In this document: positions 1-5,528 of the stretch, piece after piece
Position numbering within the stretch: the first letter of the stretch is position 1
Layout: every line of letters begins with the position of its first letter
Assembly (NCBI GenBank): GCA_910584605.1
Contig: CAJUAW010000111.1
Coordinates: forward strand, 1-9,449
Direction: 5' to 3'
DNA from: an uncultured Oscillospiraceae bacterium
Lineage (GTDB): Bacteria > Bacillota_A > Clostridia > Oscillospirales > Oscillospiraceae
DNA: 9,449 bases
Translations under genes and position numbers: made by a program
Notes under the pieces: model-generated
What the model was told of the DNA's origin: nothing
Databases searched by the model: none
The model's input: the letters and a program-made list of their open reading frames with translations, nothing else

Positions 1-563
1 TGTTCCTCGGTGGTTTTTCCGGTGGCCAGAGGAGGCAGCTCGTCCAGGGAAAAGTAGCGGCTGTCCAGCGTTTCCAGGTTGGGCTGGAAGGAGCCGCCGG
101 TCCGGTCGCACAGCACCAGTACCTTGCAGACTCCATAGGGACTCATAGGCCGGTTGCGCCTGTGCTGGTCCTGGAGGGCGATCACCCGCCTGACCGTGAC
201 GTCCAGTCCGGCCTCCTCCTTGACCTCCTTCACGGCGTTCTCCCCTACGGTGATATCCACATCCGACCACCCTCCGGGGAGGGCCCAGAGGCCGTCGCTC
301 TCCTGGACCAGGAGGATTTTCTCCCCCTGGAAGACGGCGGCCCTGGTATCCAGCTTGGGAGTCTGGTAGCCGGACTCGCCGCAGAACAGGTCCTTCACCT
401 CCTCCAGGGGGAGGCCGGTGTGCTGTGCCATAATTTCCGCAGAAATCTCCCGGATGCGTGCGTAACGCTCCAGGTCGAATTTGTCATGGCCGTACTCCAG
501 TCCGGCCTGGGCCAGGGCCTGAAGCTCCACCGCCCAGTCCAGCCACTGCGGTCTCGATTCCAT
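1..563 (-). CDS. Nudix hydrolase with hydrolase_N-type N-terminal domain (3' end cut by window)
   Basis: Read on the minus strand from an ATG at 563 this frame stays open to the window edge, giving at least 187 residues. The start has an AGGAGG ribosome binding site 7 nt upstream. Residues 1-65 form a charged helical region (MESRPQWLDW...) like the N-terminal domain that precedes some Nudix proteins of the COG1051 ADP-ribose pyrophosphatase group. The Nudix domain starts near residue 70; LWALPGGWSDVD leads into the Nudix box at about 98-120, ending KEVKEEAGL. The usual first Glu of the box is Ile and the usual Arg is Lys, while the REUxEExGU-type metal-binding Glu residues are kept. Such proteins hydrolyse nucleoside diphosphates linked to another group; the substrate here is unknown. 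It lies 12 bp after the DUF975 gene and is probably co-transcribed with it. The C-terminus is outside the window. Confidence 0.9.
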   Translation of the reverse strand, partial: MESRPQWLDWAVELQALAQAGLEYGHDKFDLERYARIREISAEIMAQHTGLPLEEVKDLFCGESGYQTPKLDTRAAVFQGEKILLVQESDGLWALPGGWSDVDITVGENAVKEVKEEAGLDVTVRRVIALQDQHRRNRPMSPYGVCKVLVLCDRTGGSFQPNLETLDSRYFSLDELPPLATGKTTEE

Positions 564-575
564 AGGCGTTCCTCC

Positions 576-1481
576 TTACAGTGGCGGCATATCGGGCTGG
601 TCCATCGCGTCGGAGGCGGCCAGGAGCCGGGCGTCGTAAAAGCCGGCCCGGGCGGTCTCCCGGTAGGGAATCAGCCACAGAGACACCGGGACCGTCACCA
701 GGGTGCTTAAAATGACCACAGGCGCGGAGTAGATGAGGTCGATGGCCTGGTTCAGCAGGGCGTCGTCCAGGAACAGGTTGGTGGTGAGCAGTCCGGCCTG
801 GCTGAGGAAGAGGAGGATGACGCCCTTGGACAGCACGAAGTTGATGGCTTCCCAGCCCAGGAAGGAGAACTCCAGCTTGAACAGCTCCCACTTCCAGCCC
901 CGCATCAGAGAGGAGCTGCGAAAGATGGGGGCGGTGGGGCCGTCGTCCGGGCGGTCGGCCAGCAGGTAAGGGGCCAGGGCAAAGCGCAGGTTGAAGAAGA
1001 TGATGGTGGCGATCAGCCCCACGGCCAGGATCAGGAGGCTCAGCATTCCGATCCCGGACCCGGCGTCCATCAGGAGCAGAAAAAATACCGGGATAGACAG
1101 GACAAAGGCCACCACAAAGTACCAGCCCAGCACCCGGACGTAGATGCCCAGCTCCATCAGGATGACCCGTCCGGCGACGGAAAAGCCCTGCATCAGGGAG
1201 TTGACGTCAGGGTCCAGCTGGCGGTAGGTCCACAGCGCCCACAAGCACAGGCCAAAGCGCACCACGGTGGTGTAAAAGGTGAGCAGCAGCTGGAAGAAGA
1301 GGCTGAGGTCAAAGACGGGGACCGGCCCCGCTCCTCCGCTGGGGACAGGGATGAGGCTGACCAGCCAGGACACGCCGGTCGTCATGGCCAGATAGGCCAG
1401 GGCCACGATCCAGAATTTGGGGTCGGTGAGGGCGATGCGCTCCCGGGACTGGCGCTTGAGTTCAACGCGGTCTATTCCCAT
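576..1481 (-). CDS. DUF975 family multi-pass membrane protein
   Basis: This 301-residue protein starts MGIDRVELKRQSRERI, a short basic N-terminus before several hydrophobic segments (roughly residues 25-45, 60-85, 105-135, 140-165, 205-230 and 250-270). The central block with LADRPDDGPTAPIFRSSSLMRGWKWELFKLEFSFLGW and the end WLIPYRETARAGFYDARLL match the DUF975 pattern (a 'RS..LMKG.KW.LF.L.LSF.GW' block and a terminal 'PY..TARA.FY'). Function is unknown; the family sits in the cytoplasmic membrane. I chose the ATG at 1481 because it has AGGAG 9 nt upstream and begins at the family's conserved N-terminus. An in-frame ATG at 1523 would add 14 residues but overlaps the promoter -10 box. The stop codon is embedded in the ribosome binding site of the downstream Nudix gene, implying a two-gene operon. 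Confidence 0.87.
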   Translation of the reverse strand: MGIDRVELKRQSRERIALTDPKFWIVALAYLAMTTGVSWLVSLIPVPSGGAGPVPVFDLSLFFQLLLTFYTTVVRFGLCLWALWTYRQLDPDVNSLMQGFSVAGRVILMELGIYVRVLGWYFVVAFVLSIPVFFLLLMDAGSGIGMLSLLILAVGLIATIIFFNLRFALAPYLLADRPDDGPTAPIFRSSSLMRGWKWELFKLEFSFLGWEAINFVLSKGVILLFLSQAGLLTTNLFLDDALLNQAIDLIYSAPVVILSTLVTVPVSLWLIPYRETARAGFYDARLLAASDAMDQPDMPPL

Positions 1482-1521
1482 AGAAGTGTCTCCTATCTTG
1501 GTGATGTCAGGGGATGGAACC

Positions 1522-1550
1522 ATTATATGCTAAAAAAACGGCGGGGGCAA
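1522..1550 (-). promoter_or_regulatory. SigA-type promoter for the DUF975-Nudix unit, overlapping the upstream terminator
   Basis: On the minus strand a perfect TATAAT (1527-1522) lies 17 nt downstream of TTGCCC (1550-1545), which matches TTGACA at four of six positions. The predicted transcript would start near 1515 and give a leader of about 35 nt containing the ribosome binding site of the DUF975 gene. The -35 hexamer sits inside the loop and stem of the terminator hairpin of the preceding beta-CASP gene. Confidence 0.72.
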
Positions 1551-1560
1551 GCCCCCGCCG
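1532..1560 (-). terminator. Intrinsic terminator of the beta-CASP gene
   Basis: Read on the minus strand, a perfect 9-bp GC stem (CGGCGGGGG paired with CCCCCGCCG, 1560-1552 with 1547-1539) closes a four-base loop and is followed directly by seven T residues. It begins 15 nt after the stop codon of the beta-CASP gene. There is no T-tract in the plus direction, so it is a one-way minus-strand terminator. Confidence 0.93.
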
Positions 1561-1574
1561 CGGAAAATACGAAA

Positions 1575-3170
1575 TTACTCCCATTTCTCCATAAGCTGCC
1601 GGATCTGGTCGGCCAGCTTGGCCAGGTCCTTGTTGGACCGGCCCCGGCTGCGGCTGACCAGCTCGGCCAGGTCGTGGGACACGTTCTGCAGCCGCAGATA
1701 GGCGGAGGAGGGGGCGGCGGCGGAGCCCACCGTCTTCTTGACCTCCAGAACCACGCCCTTGGCCAGCATGCAGTTTGTGGCCAGGTCGTAGACCTCCTCG
1801 TAGAGGGGGGCGTGGGCGGGGATGCCCCGCTGGTTCAGGTCGTTGGCGAACAGCTCGGTGACCTCCCGGTCCCCGTGGACCACGAAGACCTGCTGGGGCC
1901 GAGGGGAGAAGTGCTCCACCCATTCCAGAAGGTGGTCCCGGTCGGCATGGGAGGACAGGCCCTTGAAGTTGACGATCTTGGCCCGGACGGAGATGTCCTC
2001 ACCGAAGAGCTTTACCGAGCGGGCGCCCTCCAGCAGATGGCGGCCCAGGGTGCCCTCCCCCTGATAGCCCACGAAGACCACGGCGCACTCAGGCCGCCAC
2101 AGGTTGTGCTTCAGGTGGTGGCGGATGCGGCCCGCGTCGCACATGCCGGAGGCGGAGATGATGATTTTTGGAGTCTTGTCGTCGTTCAGCGCCCGGGACT
2201 CCTCGGTGGAATGGGTGAGGGTCAGGCCGGGGAAGGTGAACAGGTTCTCGCCCCCCTGGACCACGGCGATGGCGTCGTCGTCCAGGTAGCCGTTCAGATT
2301 GCCGGAGTAGATTTTGGTGGCCTCAGTGGCCAGAGGGGAGTCCACATAGACCTTGAAGGAGGGCAGAGACTGGACCAGGCCGTCCCGCTTGATTTCTCGG
2401 AGGTAGTACAGGAGCTCCTGGGTGCGGCCCACGGCGAAGGAGGGGATGACGATGTTGCCCCCCTTGGAGAAGACCTCGTCGATCAGCGCGGCCAGCGCGC
2501 CGGTGTAGCTCTCCGGCGGCTCGTGGTTCCGGTCGCCGTAGGTGGACTCCATGATCACGTAGTCGGCGCTGTCCACGAAGGAGGGGTCTCGAATGATGGG
2601 CTGGGCCTCGTTGCCCAGGTCGCCGGAGAAGACGATCTTTTTGGTGACGCCGTTCTCGGTGGCCCAGACCTCCAGAATGGAGGACCCCAGCAGGTGGCCC
2701 GCGTCGCTGAAGCGGACCTTGACCCCTTCGCACAGGTCGAACAGCCAGCCGTACTCCACCGTTTCCAGCATGTGGATGGCCTCCTCGGCGTCCATCAGGG
2801 TGTACAGCGGCTCCACCGGGGGCAGGCCGGCGCGCTTGCCCTTCTGGTTCTGCCAGTTGGCGTCCCCCTCCTGAATGTGGGCGGAGTCCCGCAGCATGAC
2901 GGACAGCAGCTGAGCCGTCAGGCCAGTGGTGAGGATGCGGCCGTTGAAGCCCTCCTTGACCAGAAGGGGCAGACGGCCCGAGTGGTCGATATGGGCGTGG
3001 GTGACCAGGACATAGTCGATGTAATTGGGGGAGAAGTCCAGAATGTTGCCGTCGTGCTCGTCCTTGCCCTGCTGCAGGCCGCAGTCGACGAGGATCTTTT
3101 TGCCGTTGACCTCCAGGCAGTGGCAGCTGCCGGTGACCGCGTGGGCGGCGCCGAAAAATGTCAGTTTCAT
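1575..3170 (-). CDS. Beta-CASP metallo-beta-lactamase RNA hydrolase (YSH1/COG1236-type)
   Basis: The 531-residue protein has the full motif set of the family. It carries the zinc-binding THAHIDH at 57-63, DAGHLLGS at 156-163, SGDLGN at 182-187 and ESTYGDR at 208-214. The beta-CASP signatures are PSFAVGRTQELLYY near 243-256, VDSPLA at 276-281, SASGMCDAGRIRHH at 339-352 and GYQGEGTLG at 368-376, with GLSSHAD at 404-410 and VVHGD at 430-434 in the C-terminal metallo-hydrolase portion. Known relatives are zinc-dependent RNA endo/exonucleases of the CPSF73 class; the RNA target here cannot be read from sequence. Residues from about 475 add a charged helical tail beyond the core. The ATG at 3170 has AAGGAGG 8 nt upstream. 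It is transcribed alone, divergently from yabP, and ends at a strong terminator. Confidence 0.93.
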   Translation of the reverse strand: MKLTFFGAAHAVTGSCHCLEVNGKKILVDCGLQQGKDEHDGNILDFSPNYIDYVLVTHAHIDHSGRLPLLVKEGFNGRILTTGLTAQLLSVMLRDSAHIQEGDANWQNQKGKRAGLPPVEPLYTLMDAEEAIHMLETVEYGWLFDLCEGVKVRFSDAGHLLGSSILEVWATENGVTKKIVFSGDLGNEAQPIIRDPSFVDSADYVIMESTYGDRNHEPPESYTGALAALIDEVFSKGGNIVIPSFAVGRTQELLYYLREIKRDGLVQSLPSFKVYVDSPLATEATKIYSGNLNGYLDDDAIAVVQGGENLFTFPGLTLTHSTEESRALNDDKTPKIIISASGMCDAGRIRHHLKHNLWRPECAVVFVGYQGEGTLGRHLLEGARSVKLFGEDISVRAKIVNFKGLSSHADRDHLLEWVEHFSPRPQQVFVVHGDREVTELFANDLNQRGIPAHAPLYEEVYDLATNCMLAKGVVLEVKKTVGSAAAPSSAYLRLQNVSHDLAELVSRSRGRSNKDLAKLADQIRQLMEKWE

Positions 3171-3216
3171 GAAACAGCCTCCTTATGTATGTGGACACCT
3201 TGTTTCTCTTGTCTCT

Positions 3217-3222
3217 ATTGTA
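3217..3222 (-). promoter_or_regulatory. Candidate -10 element for the beta-CASP gene
   Basis: TACAAT on the minus strand lies 46 nt before the ATG, a sensible distance for a promoter of this divergently transcribed gene. No convincing -35 hexamer lies 16-18 nt further upstream (TAGCAT at 17 nt is poor), so the call rests on the -10 alone. Confidence 0.3.
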
Positions 3223-3273
3223 CACCATCATCCCGGGAAATGCTATAGGAAATTGTGATTTTTTACAAAATAG

Positions 3274-3303
3274 TCATAAAGCCCATCCCCCGTCCCATAG
3301 GAT
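3274..3303 (+). promoter_or_regulatory. Candidate SigE-type sporulation promoter upstream of yabP
   Basis: TCATAAA (3274-3280) and CATAGGAT (3296-3303) are separated by 15 nt. They resemble the mother-cell SigE consensus (KMATATT, about 14-15 nt, CATACANT) at five of seven defined positions each. Transcription would start near 3310, leaving a very short leader that begins at the yabP ribosome binding site. In Bacillus subtilis yabP and yabQ are SigE-dependent, which supports the assignment. An alternative SigA-like pairing (TTGTGA at 3253 with CATAAA at 3275) is possible. Confidence 0.45.
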
Positions 3304-3324
3304 AGAGGGAAAGGGGGAAGCGCT

Positions 3325-3618
3325 ATGGCATTTGTGGACGACCGGGCCCGTCCCGAGATGGCCCACCACATCATCCTGGAGGAGCGGGAGCAGCTGTCTA
3401 TCTCCGGCGTGGAGGAGGTGGAGAGCTTTGACGAGAACACCATCCTTCTCATCACCGCCCAGGGGGCGCTGGAGATCCAGGGGGAGGGGCTGCACATCGA
3501 AAAGCTTTCGCTGGACGGGGGCGACCTGCGGGTGGAGGGCCGGGTGAACGCTCTGCTCTATGAGATGGACGGCGGCCGCCGGGGCGGCGGGCTGCTCGCC
3601 CGGCTGCTGGGCGGATGA
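3325..3618 (+). CDS. yabP: Sporulation protein YabP
   Basis: This 97-residue protein has the compact beta-rich YabP pattern. HHIILEEREQLSISGVEEVESFDENTILL (14-42) is followed by AQGALEIQGEGLHIEKLSLDGGDLRVEGRVNALLY (45-79), in which hydrophobic and turn residues alternate as in related YabP/YqfC-type proteins. The C-terminus is a short Gly/Arg-rich tail (DGGRRGGGLLARLLGG). In Bacillus it is made in the mother cell during sporulation; the biochemical role is not defined. The ATG at 3325 is preceded by AAAGGGGG. Its stop overlaps the yabQ start as ATGA, so the two are probably translationally coupled. The yabP-yabQ-ftsB-yabR order is the usual Firmicute arrangement and strengthens the call. Confidence 0.88.
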   Translation: MAFVDDRARPEMAHHIILEEREQLSISGVEEVESFDENTILLITAQGALEIQGEGLHIEKLSLDGGDLRVEGRVNALLYEMDGGRRGGGLLARLLGG

Positions 3619-4307
3619 CCGTCGATGTGGCCCAGCAGGGCCGGGCGCTGTGCCAGGCTCTGCTGCTGGGGGGCGCCATGGGGGTGGTGTACGACCTGTT
3701 CCGCATCCTGCGGGTGCGGGTGAAGGTCAGGCTTCTGGGGCCGCTGCTGGACCTGCTGTTCTGGCTGGCGGCCACCGCCGCTCTGTTCGTCTGGTCCCAG
3801 AGCGCCTGGGGCGGGCAGGTCCGGCTGTACGGCGCGGCCTTCTGCCTGGCGGGCGGAGCCCTCTATTTCTGGGCGCTGAGCCCGTTTTTCCTGCGGCTGG
3901 GGTACCTGGGAGCCGATTTGGCGGCCGCTCTTTTGGGCATTTTGACCTTTCCGCTGGGGGCGGCAGAGGCGCTTCTGAAAAAAATCAGAAAAATTGTAAA
4001 AAATGTCTTCCTTTCCTGGACGAAATGGTATAGAATAAGGGCCACAACAGAGCGGTTGGATGCTGCGGCCCGCCGCCGCACCCTTCGGGAGAGAGGAGAG
4101 AACGTCCATGACCTTCAAACGAGCCGGTTTTCTGACCAAGATCGTCGTGCTGGCACTGCTGATCTACATGGCCATCTCTCTGCTGGATCTGAGGAAAAAG
4201 ATCCAGGACGTTCAGCTTCTGCGGGACGATCTGTCCCGGCAGGTGACCGACCAGCGTTTGGAAAACAAAAAGCTGGAAGACGCCATCGCAAACAGCGACG
4301 ACCCTGA
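3615..4307 (+). CDS. yabQ: Spore cortex protein YabQ, with C-terminal frame running into ftsB
   Basis: The N-terminal part (MTVDVAQQGRALCQALLLGG, then VVYDLFRILR at 24-33) is the YabQ signature. Hydrophobic segments at about 12-30, 40-60, 72-92 and 96-118 make this a polytopic membrane protein. A basic stretch KKIRKIVKN at 122-130 and KWYRIR at 137-142 resemble the normal end of the family. YabQ is needed for cortex formation in Bacillus, acting in the outer forespore membrane. The frame does not stop there: it continues to 230 residues, with residues from about 165 encoded by DNA that also encodes ftsB in another frame. That tail is rich in Arg, Gly and Ala with no family resemblance. The core gene is certain; whether the last 65 residues are made, or a stop has been lost or misread, is open. 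The start overlaps the yabP stop by 4 nt. Confidence 0.85.
   Translation: MTVDVAQQGRALCQALLLGGAMGVVYDLFRILRVRVKVRLLGPLLDLLFWLAATAALFVWSQSAWGGQVRLYGAAFCLAGGALYFWALSPFFLRLGYLGADLAAALLGILTFPLGAAEALLKKIRKIVKNVFLSWTKWYRIRATTERLDAAARRRTLRERGENVHDLQTSRFSDQDRRAGTADLHGHLSAGSEEKDPGRSASAGRSVPAGDRPAFGKQKAGRRHRKQRRP
4008..4036 (+). promoter_or_regulatory. Possible vegetative promoter for ftsB inside yabQ
   Basis: The stretch around 4026-4038 reads TGGTATAGAATAAGG, close to the clear hpf promoter of this window (TGGTATAATAAGG) but with two extra bases. TAGAAT (4031-4036) is a usable -10, and the TG before TATAGA could act as an extended -10. The -35 (TTCCTT at 4008) is poor. A vegetative promoter here would let the cell-division gene be expressed independently of the sporulation genes upstream, as in Bacillus. 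Confidence 0.38.
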
Positions 4308-4383
4308 GATGCTGGAGCAGGTGGCCCGGGACCGGGGCTATGTGGAGGAGAACGAAACTCTGTTTATCGACGTGGCCAACTGA
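4108..4383 (+). CDS. FtsB/DivIC-family septum formation protein
   Basis: The 91-residue bitopic protein has a basic N-terminus (MTFKRAGF), one transmembrane helix at about 9-26 (LTKIVVLALLIYMAISLL), and a charged coiled coil at about 28-62 (LRKKIQDVQLLRDDLSRQV). It ends with the conserved EQVARDRGYVEENETLFIDV (70-89), the 'AR..GYV..GE..F' motif of the family. Relatives join FtsL and DivIB/FtsQ in the divisome and help activate septal wall synthesis. Its place between yabQ and an S1-domain gene matches Bacillus divIC. I chose the ATG at 4108 because GAGAGGAG lies about 9 nt upstream and the protein then starts just before the membrane helix; an in-frame ATG at 4060 would add 16 unrelated residues. 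Its first 200 nt overlap the yabQ frame. Confidence 0.88.
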   Translation: MTFKRAGFLTKIVVLALLIYMAISLLDLRKKIQDVQLLRDDLSRQVTDQRLENKKLEDAIANSDDPEMLEQVARDRGYVEENETLFIDVAN

Positions 4384-4410
4384 CTGGCCGCGCCATACCC
4401 AGCGCGTGTG

Positions 4411-4425
4411 TTGTAAATTTTACAA
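4411..4425. promoter_or_regulatory. Perfect 15-bp dyad TTGTAAA-T-TTTACAA before the S1-domain gene
   Basis: Two exact 7-base inverted arms flank one central base, 18 nt before the S1-domain start and immediately before its ribosome binding site. It is A/T-only except for one G/C pair per arm, in an otherwise GC-rich region. It could be an operator or a weak RNA hairpin. There is no T-tract after it, so it is not a terminator. Function unknown. Confidence 0.45.
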
Positions 4426-4443
4426 GGGAGGATCTGGCCTTCA

Positions 4444-4914
4444 ATGGAGTTAGCGGTAGGGGCCATCGTGGATGGCAAGGTGACAGGCATCACAAAGTTC
4501 GGAGCCTTTGTGGCTCTGCCGGAGGGGAAATCCGGTCTGGTCCATATTTCGGAGATTGCCTATTCCTATGTGAATGAGGTGAGCGACCACCTGCACGAGG
4601 GGCAGGAGGTCAAGGTGAAGATCATTGGCATCGACCAGGTCAAACGGATCAATCTGTCCATCAAGCAGGTGGAGCCCCCGCCCCAGCGCGCTCCCCGGCA
4701 GGGCGGCGGGTCCCGGCAGGGCGGCGGAGGCCGTCCCCCCCGTCAAGGCGGAGGGGGTTCCCGTCCCATGGGCTTTGTTCACCAGGCCCCCAAGGAGCCC
4801 ACCGACTTTGAGGACCGGCTGAAGCAGTTTATGCAGTCCTCCGACAGCAAGCTGTCCGAATTGCGCTATATCGAGAAGAAGGGCGGCAACCGCCGGGGCG
4901 GCGGGCGCCGGTAA
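4444..4914 (+). CDS. yabR: YabR-like S1-domain RNA-binding protein with RGG-like linker
   Basis: Residues 1-76 are a canonical S1 domain: VGAIVDGKVTGITKFGAFVALPEGKSGLVHISEI, then EGQEVKVKIIGIDQVKRINLSIKQV. Residues 77-108 are a low-complexity Pro/Arg/Gly/Gln linker containing RQGGGS, RQGGGG and RQGGGG units. Residues 117-145 (EPTDFEDRLKQFMQSSDSKLSELRYIEKK) are a conserved C-terminal helix of clostridial YabR-type proteins, followed by an Arg/Gly tail. The S1 fold binds single-stranded RNA, and RGG-like tails usually add nonspecific RNA affinity; the target is unknown. The position after ftsB matches Bacillus yabR. The start has GGGAGG about 12 nt upstream, slightly far, with no better in-frame start. 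The spacer before it carries the 15-bp dyad. Confidence 0.88.
   Translation: MELAVGAIVDGKVTGITKFGAFVALPEGKSGLVHISEIAYSYVNEVSDHLHEGQEVKVKIIGIDQVKRINLSIKQVEPPPQRAPRQGGGSRQGGGGRPPRQGGGGSRPMGFVHQAPKEPTDFEDRLKQFMQSSDSKLSELRYIEKKGGNRRGGGRR
4694..4727 (+). repeat. Short in-frame tandem repeat, 18-nt period, in the S1 protein linker
   Basis: CCCGGCAGGGCGGCGG occurs at 4694-4709 and again, identical, at 4712-4727. This encodes RQGGGS then RQGGGG, and a diverged third unit follows at about 4741-4758. The identity at DNA level suggests recent slippage duplication, so linker length probably varies between strains. Confidence 0.8.
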
Positions 4915-4925
4915 GCATTGATAAG

Positions 4926-4960
4926 GGGGCCGTCTGCGGACGGCCCCTGTGTGATTTTTT
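4926..4960 (+). terminator. Intrinsic terminator after the yabP-yabR cluster
   Basis: A perfect 9-bp stem (GGGGCCGTC with GACGGCCCC, 4926-4934 and 4939-4947) closes a TGCG loop. The T6 tract comes only after six intervening bases (4954-4959), so termination may be incomplete. It begins 11 nt after the S1-gene stop. Confidence 0.72.
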
Positions 4961-4976
4961 GTGTGAGGTGACCGAC

Positions 4977-5483
4977 ATGGATTGCATGATTCGCAAGTGG
5001 AGGATTTCGGACCGGGAGCGTCTGGCCGAGATGCTCAACAACCCCAAGGTGCTGGACAACCTGCGGGACGGCCTGCCCTATCCCTACACCCCAGCGGACG
5101 GGGAGGAGTACATCCGCTCCATGCTGGCGGCGGACGAAACAAAGACCTTCGCCTTCGCCATCACCGTGGACGACGCGGTGATCGGCAGCATCGGCGTGTT
5201 CCGAGGGGAAAATATCCACTCCCGTACCGCCGAGTTGGGCTACTACATCGGCGAGCCCTACTGGGGGAAGGGATACGCTGCCAGCGCGGTGAAGCAGGTC
5301 TGTCAGTATGTGTTTGCGAATACCGACATCCTCCGGATCTTTGCCGAGCCCTTCGCCCATAATGCGGCCTCCCGCCGGGTGCTGGAGAAGGCGGGCTTTC
5401 AGCTGGAGGGCGTTCTGCGCAGCAATGCGGTGAAACATGGGACGGTGCTGGACATGACCATGTACGCCCTGGTGCGGGAATAA
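4977..5483 (+). CDS. GNAT-family N-acetyltransferase (RimJ/RimL type)
   Basis: The 168-residue protein is a single GNAT domain. IRKWRISDRERLAEMLNNPKV (5-25) is the usual N-terminal strand and helix. FAFAITVDDAVIGSIGVFR (58-76) and AELGYYIGEPYWGKGYAASAVKQV (85-108) contain the acetyl-CoA-binding motif A, with GKGYAA at 97-102. NAASRRVLEKAGFQLEGVLR (129-148) is the motif B region. The family transfers acetyl from acetyl-CoA to an amine; relatives act on ribosomal protein N-termini or small amines, and the substrate is unknown here. I chose the ATG at 4977, preceded by GAGGTG; an in-frame TTG at 4959 lies in the terminator T-tract. No separate promoter is visible between the terminator and this start, so it may depend on read-through from the upstream cluster. 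Confidence 0.9.
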   Translation: MDCMIRKWRISDRERLAEMLNNPKVLDNLRDGLPYPYTPADGEEYIRSMLAADETKTFAFAITVDDAVIGSIGVFRGENIHSRTAELGYYIGEPYWGKGYAASAVKQVCQYVFANTDILRIFAEPFAHNAASRRVLEKAGFQLEGVLRSNAVKHGTVLDMTMYALVRE

Positions 5484-5505
5484 AAAAGACGCCCCGTTCG
5501 GGGCG
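5482..5505 (-). terminator. Hairpin with T-tract on the minus strand, without a minus-strand gene
   Basis: CGCCCCG and CGGGGCG (5490-5496, 5499-5505) form a GC stem. On the minus strand it is followed by TC and six T residues (5487-5482). In the plus direction there is no T-tract after it, only A residues before it. No minus-strand gene precedes it, so it may be the terminator of a lost gene; it could still weakly stop the GNAT transcript. Confidence 0.6.
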
Positions 5506-5509
5506 CCCA

Positions 5510-5528
5510 TGTGCGGGGAGAGACTCGC
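5510..5528 (-). other. Fragment resembling the 3' end of a tRNA gene
   Basis: On the minus strand 5528-5510 reads GCGAGT-CTCTC-CCCGCAC-A. This fits the end of a T-loop, the 3' half of a 5-bp T-stem, the 3' half of a 7-bp acceptor stem and a discriminator A. It is followed after three bases by a terminator-like hairpin, as a tRNA gene would be. Upstream on the same strand there is no matching 5' acceptor half, T-stem partner or anticodon arm, so no complete tRNA is present. The same bases also form a simple 6-bp hairpin (TGTGCG/CGCACA), so chance is possible. Confidence 0.35.

Noticed and set aside
98..300. Nudix box with Ile and Lys at usually Glu and Arg positions as a sign of a dead enzyme
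   Set aside because: The catalytic EExG part and metal-binding Glu residues are retained, and similar substitutions are familiar in this N-terminal-domain Nudix subgroup, so inactivity is not supported.
1482..1523. N-terminal extension of the DUF975 protein from an ATG at 1523
   Set aside because: That ATG overlaps the TATAAT promoter box, so it would not be in the mRNA; the ATG at 1481 has a good ribosome binding site and matches the family start.
1527..3248. A 573-residue plus-strand open frame opposite the beta-CASP gene
   Set aside because: It is antisense to a gene with complete catalytic motifs, has a Gly/Val/Gln-rich composition typical of the reverse of a GC-rich gene, and shows no ribosome binding site or domain.
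4060..4107. Upstream ATG extending FtsB by 16 residues
   Set aside because: The extension has no family similarity and no good ribosome binding site, while the ATG at 4108 has GAGAGGAG and begins just before the membrane helix.
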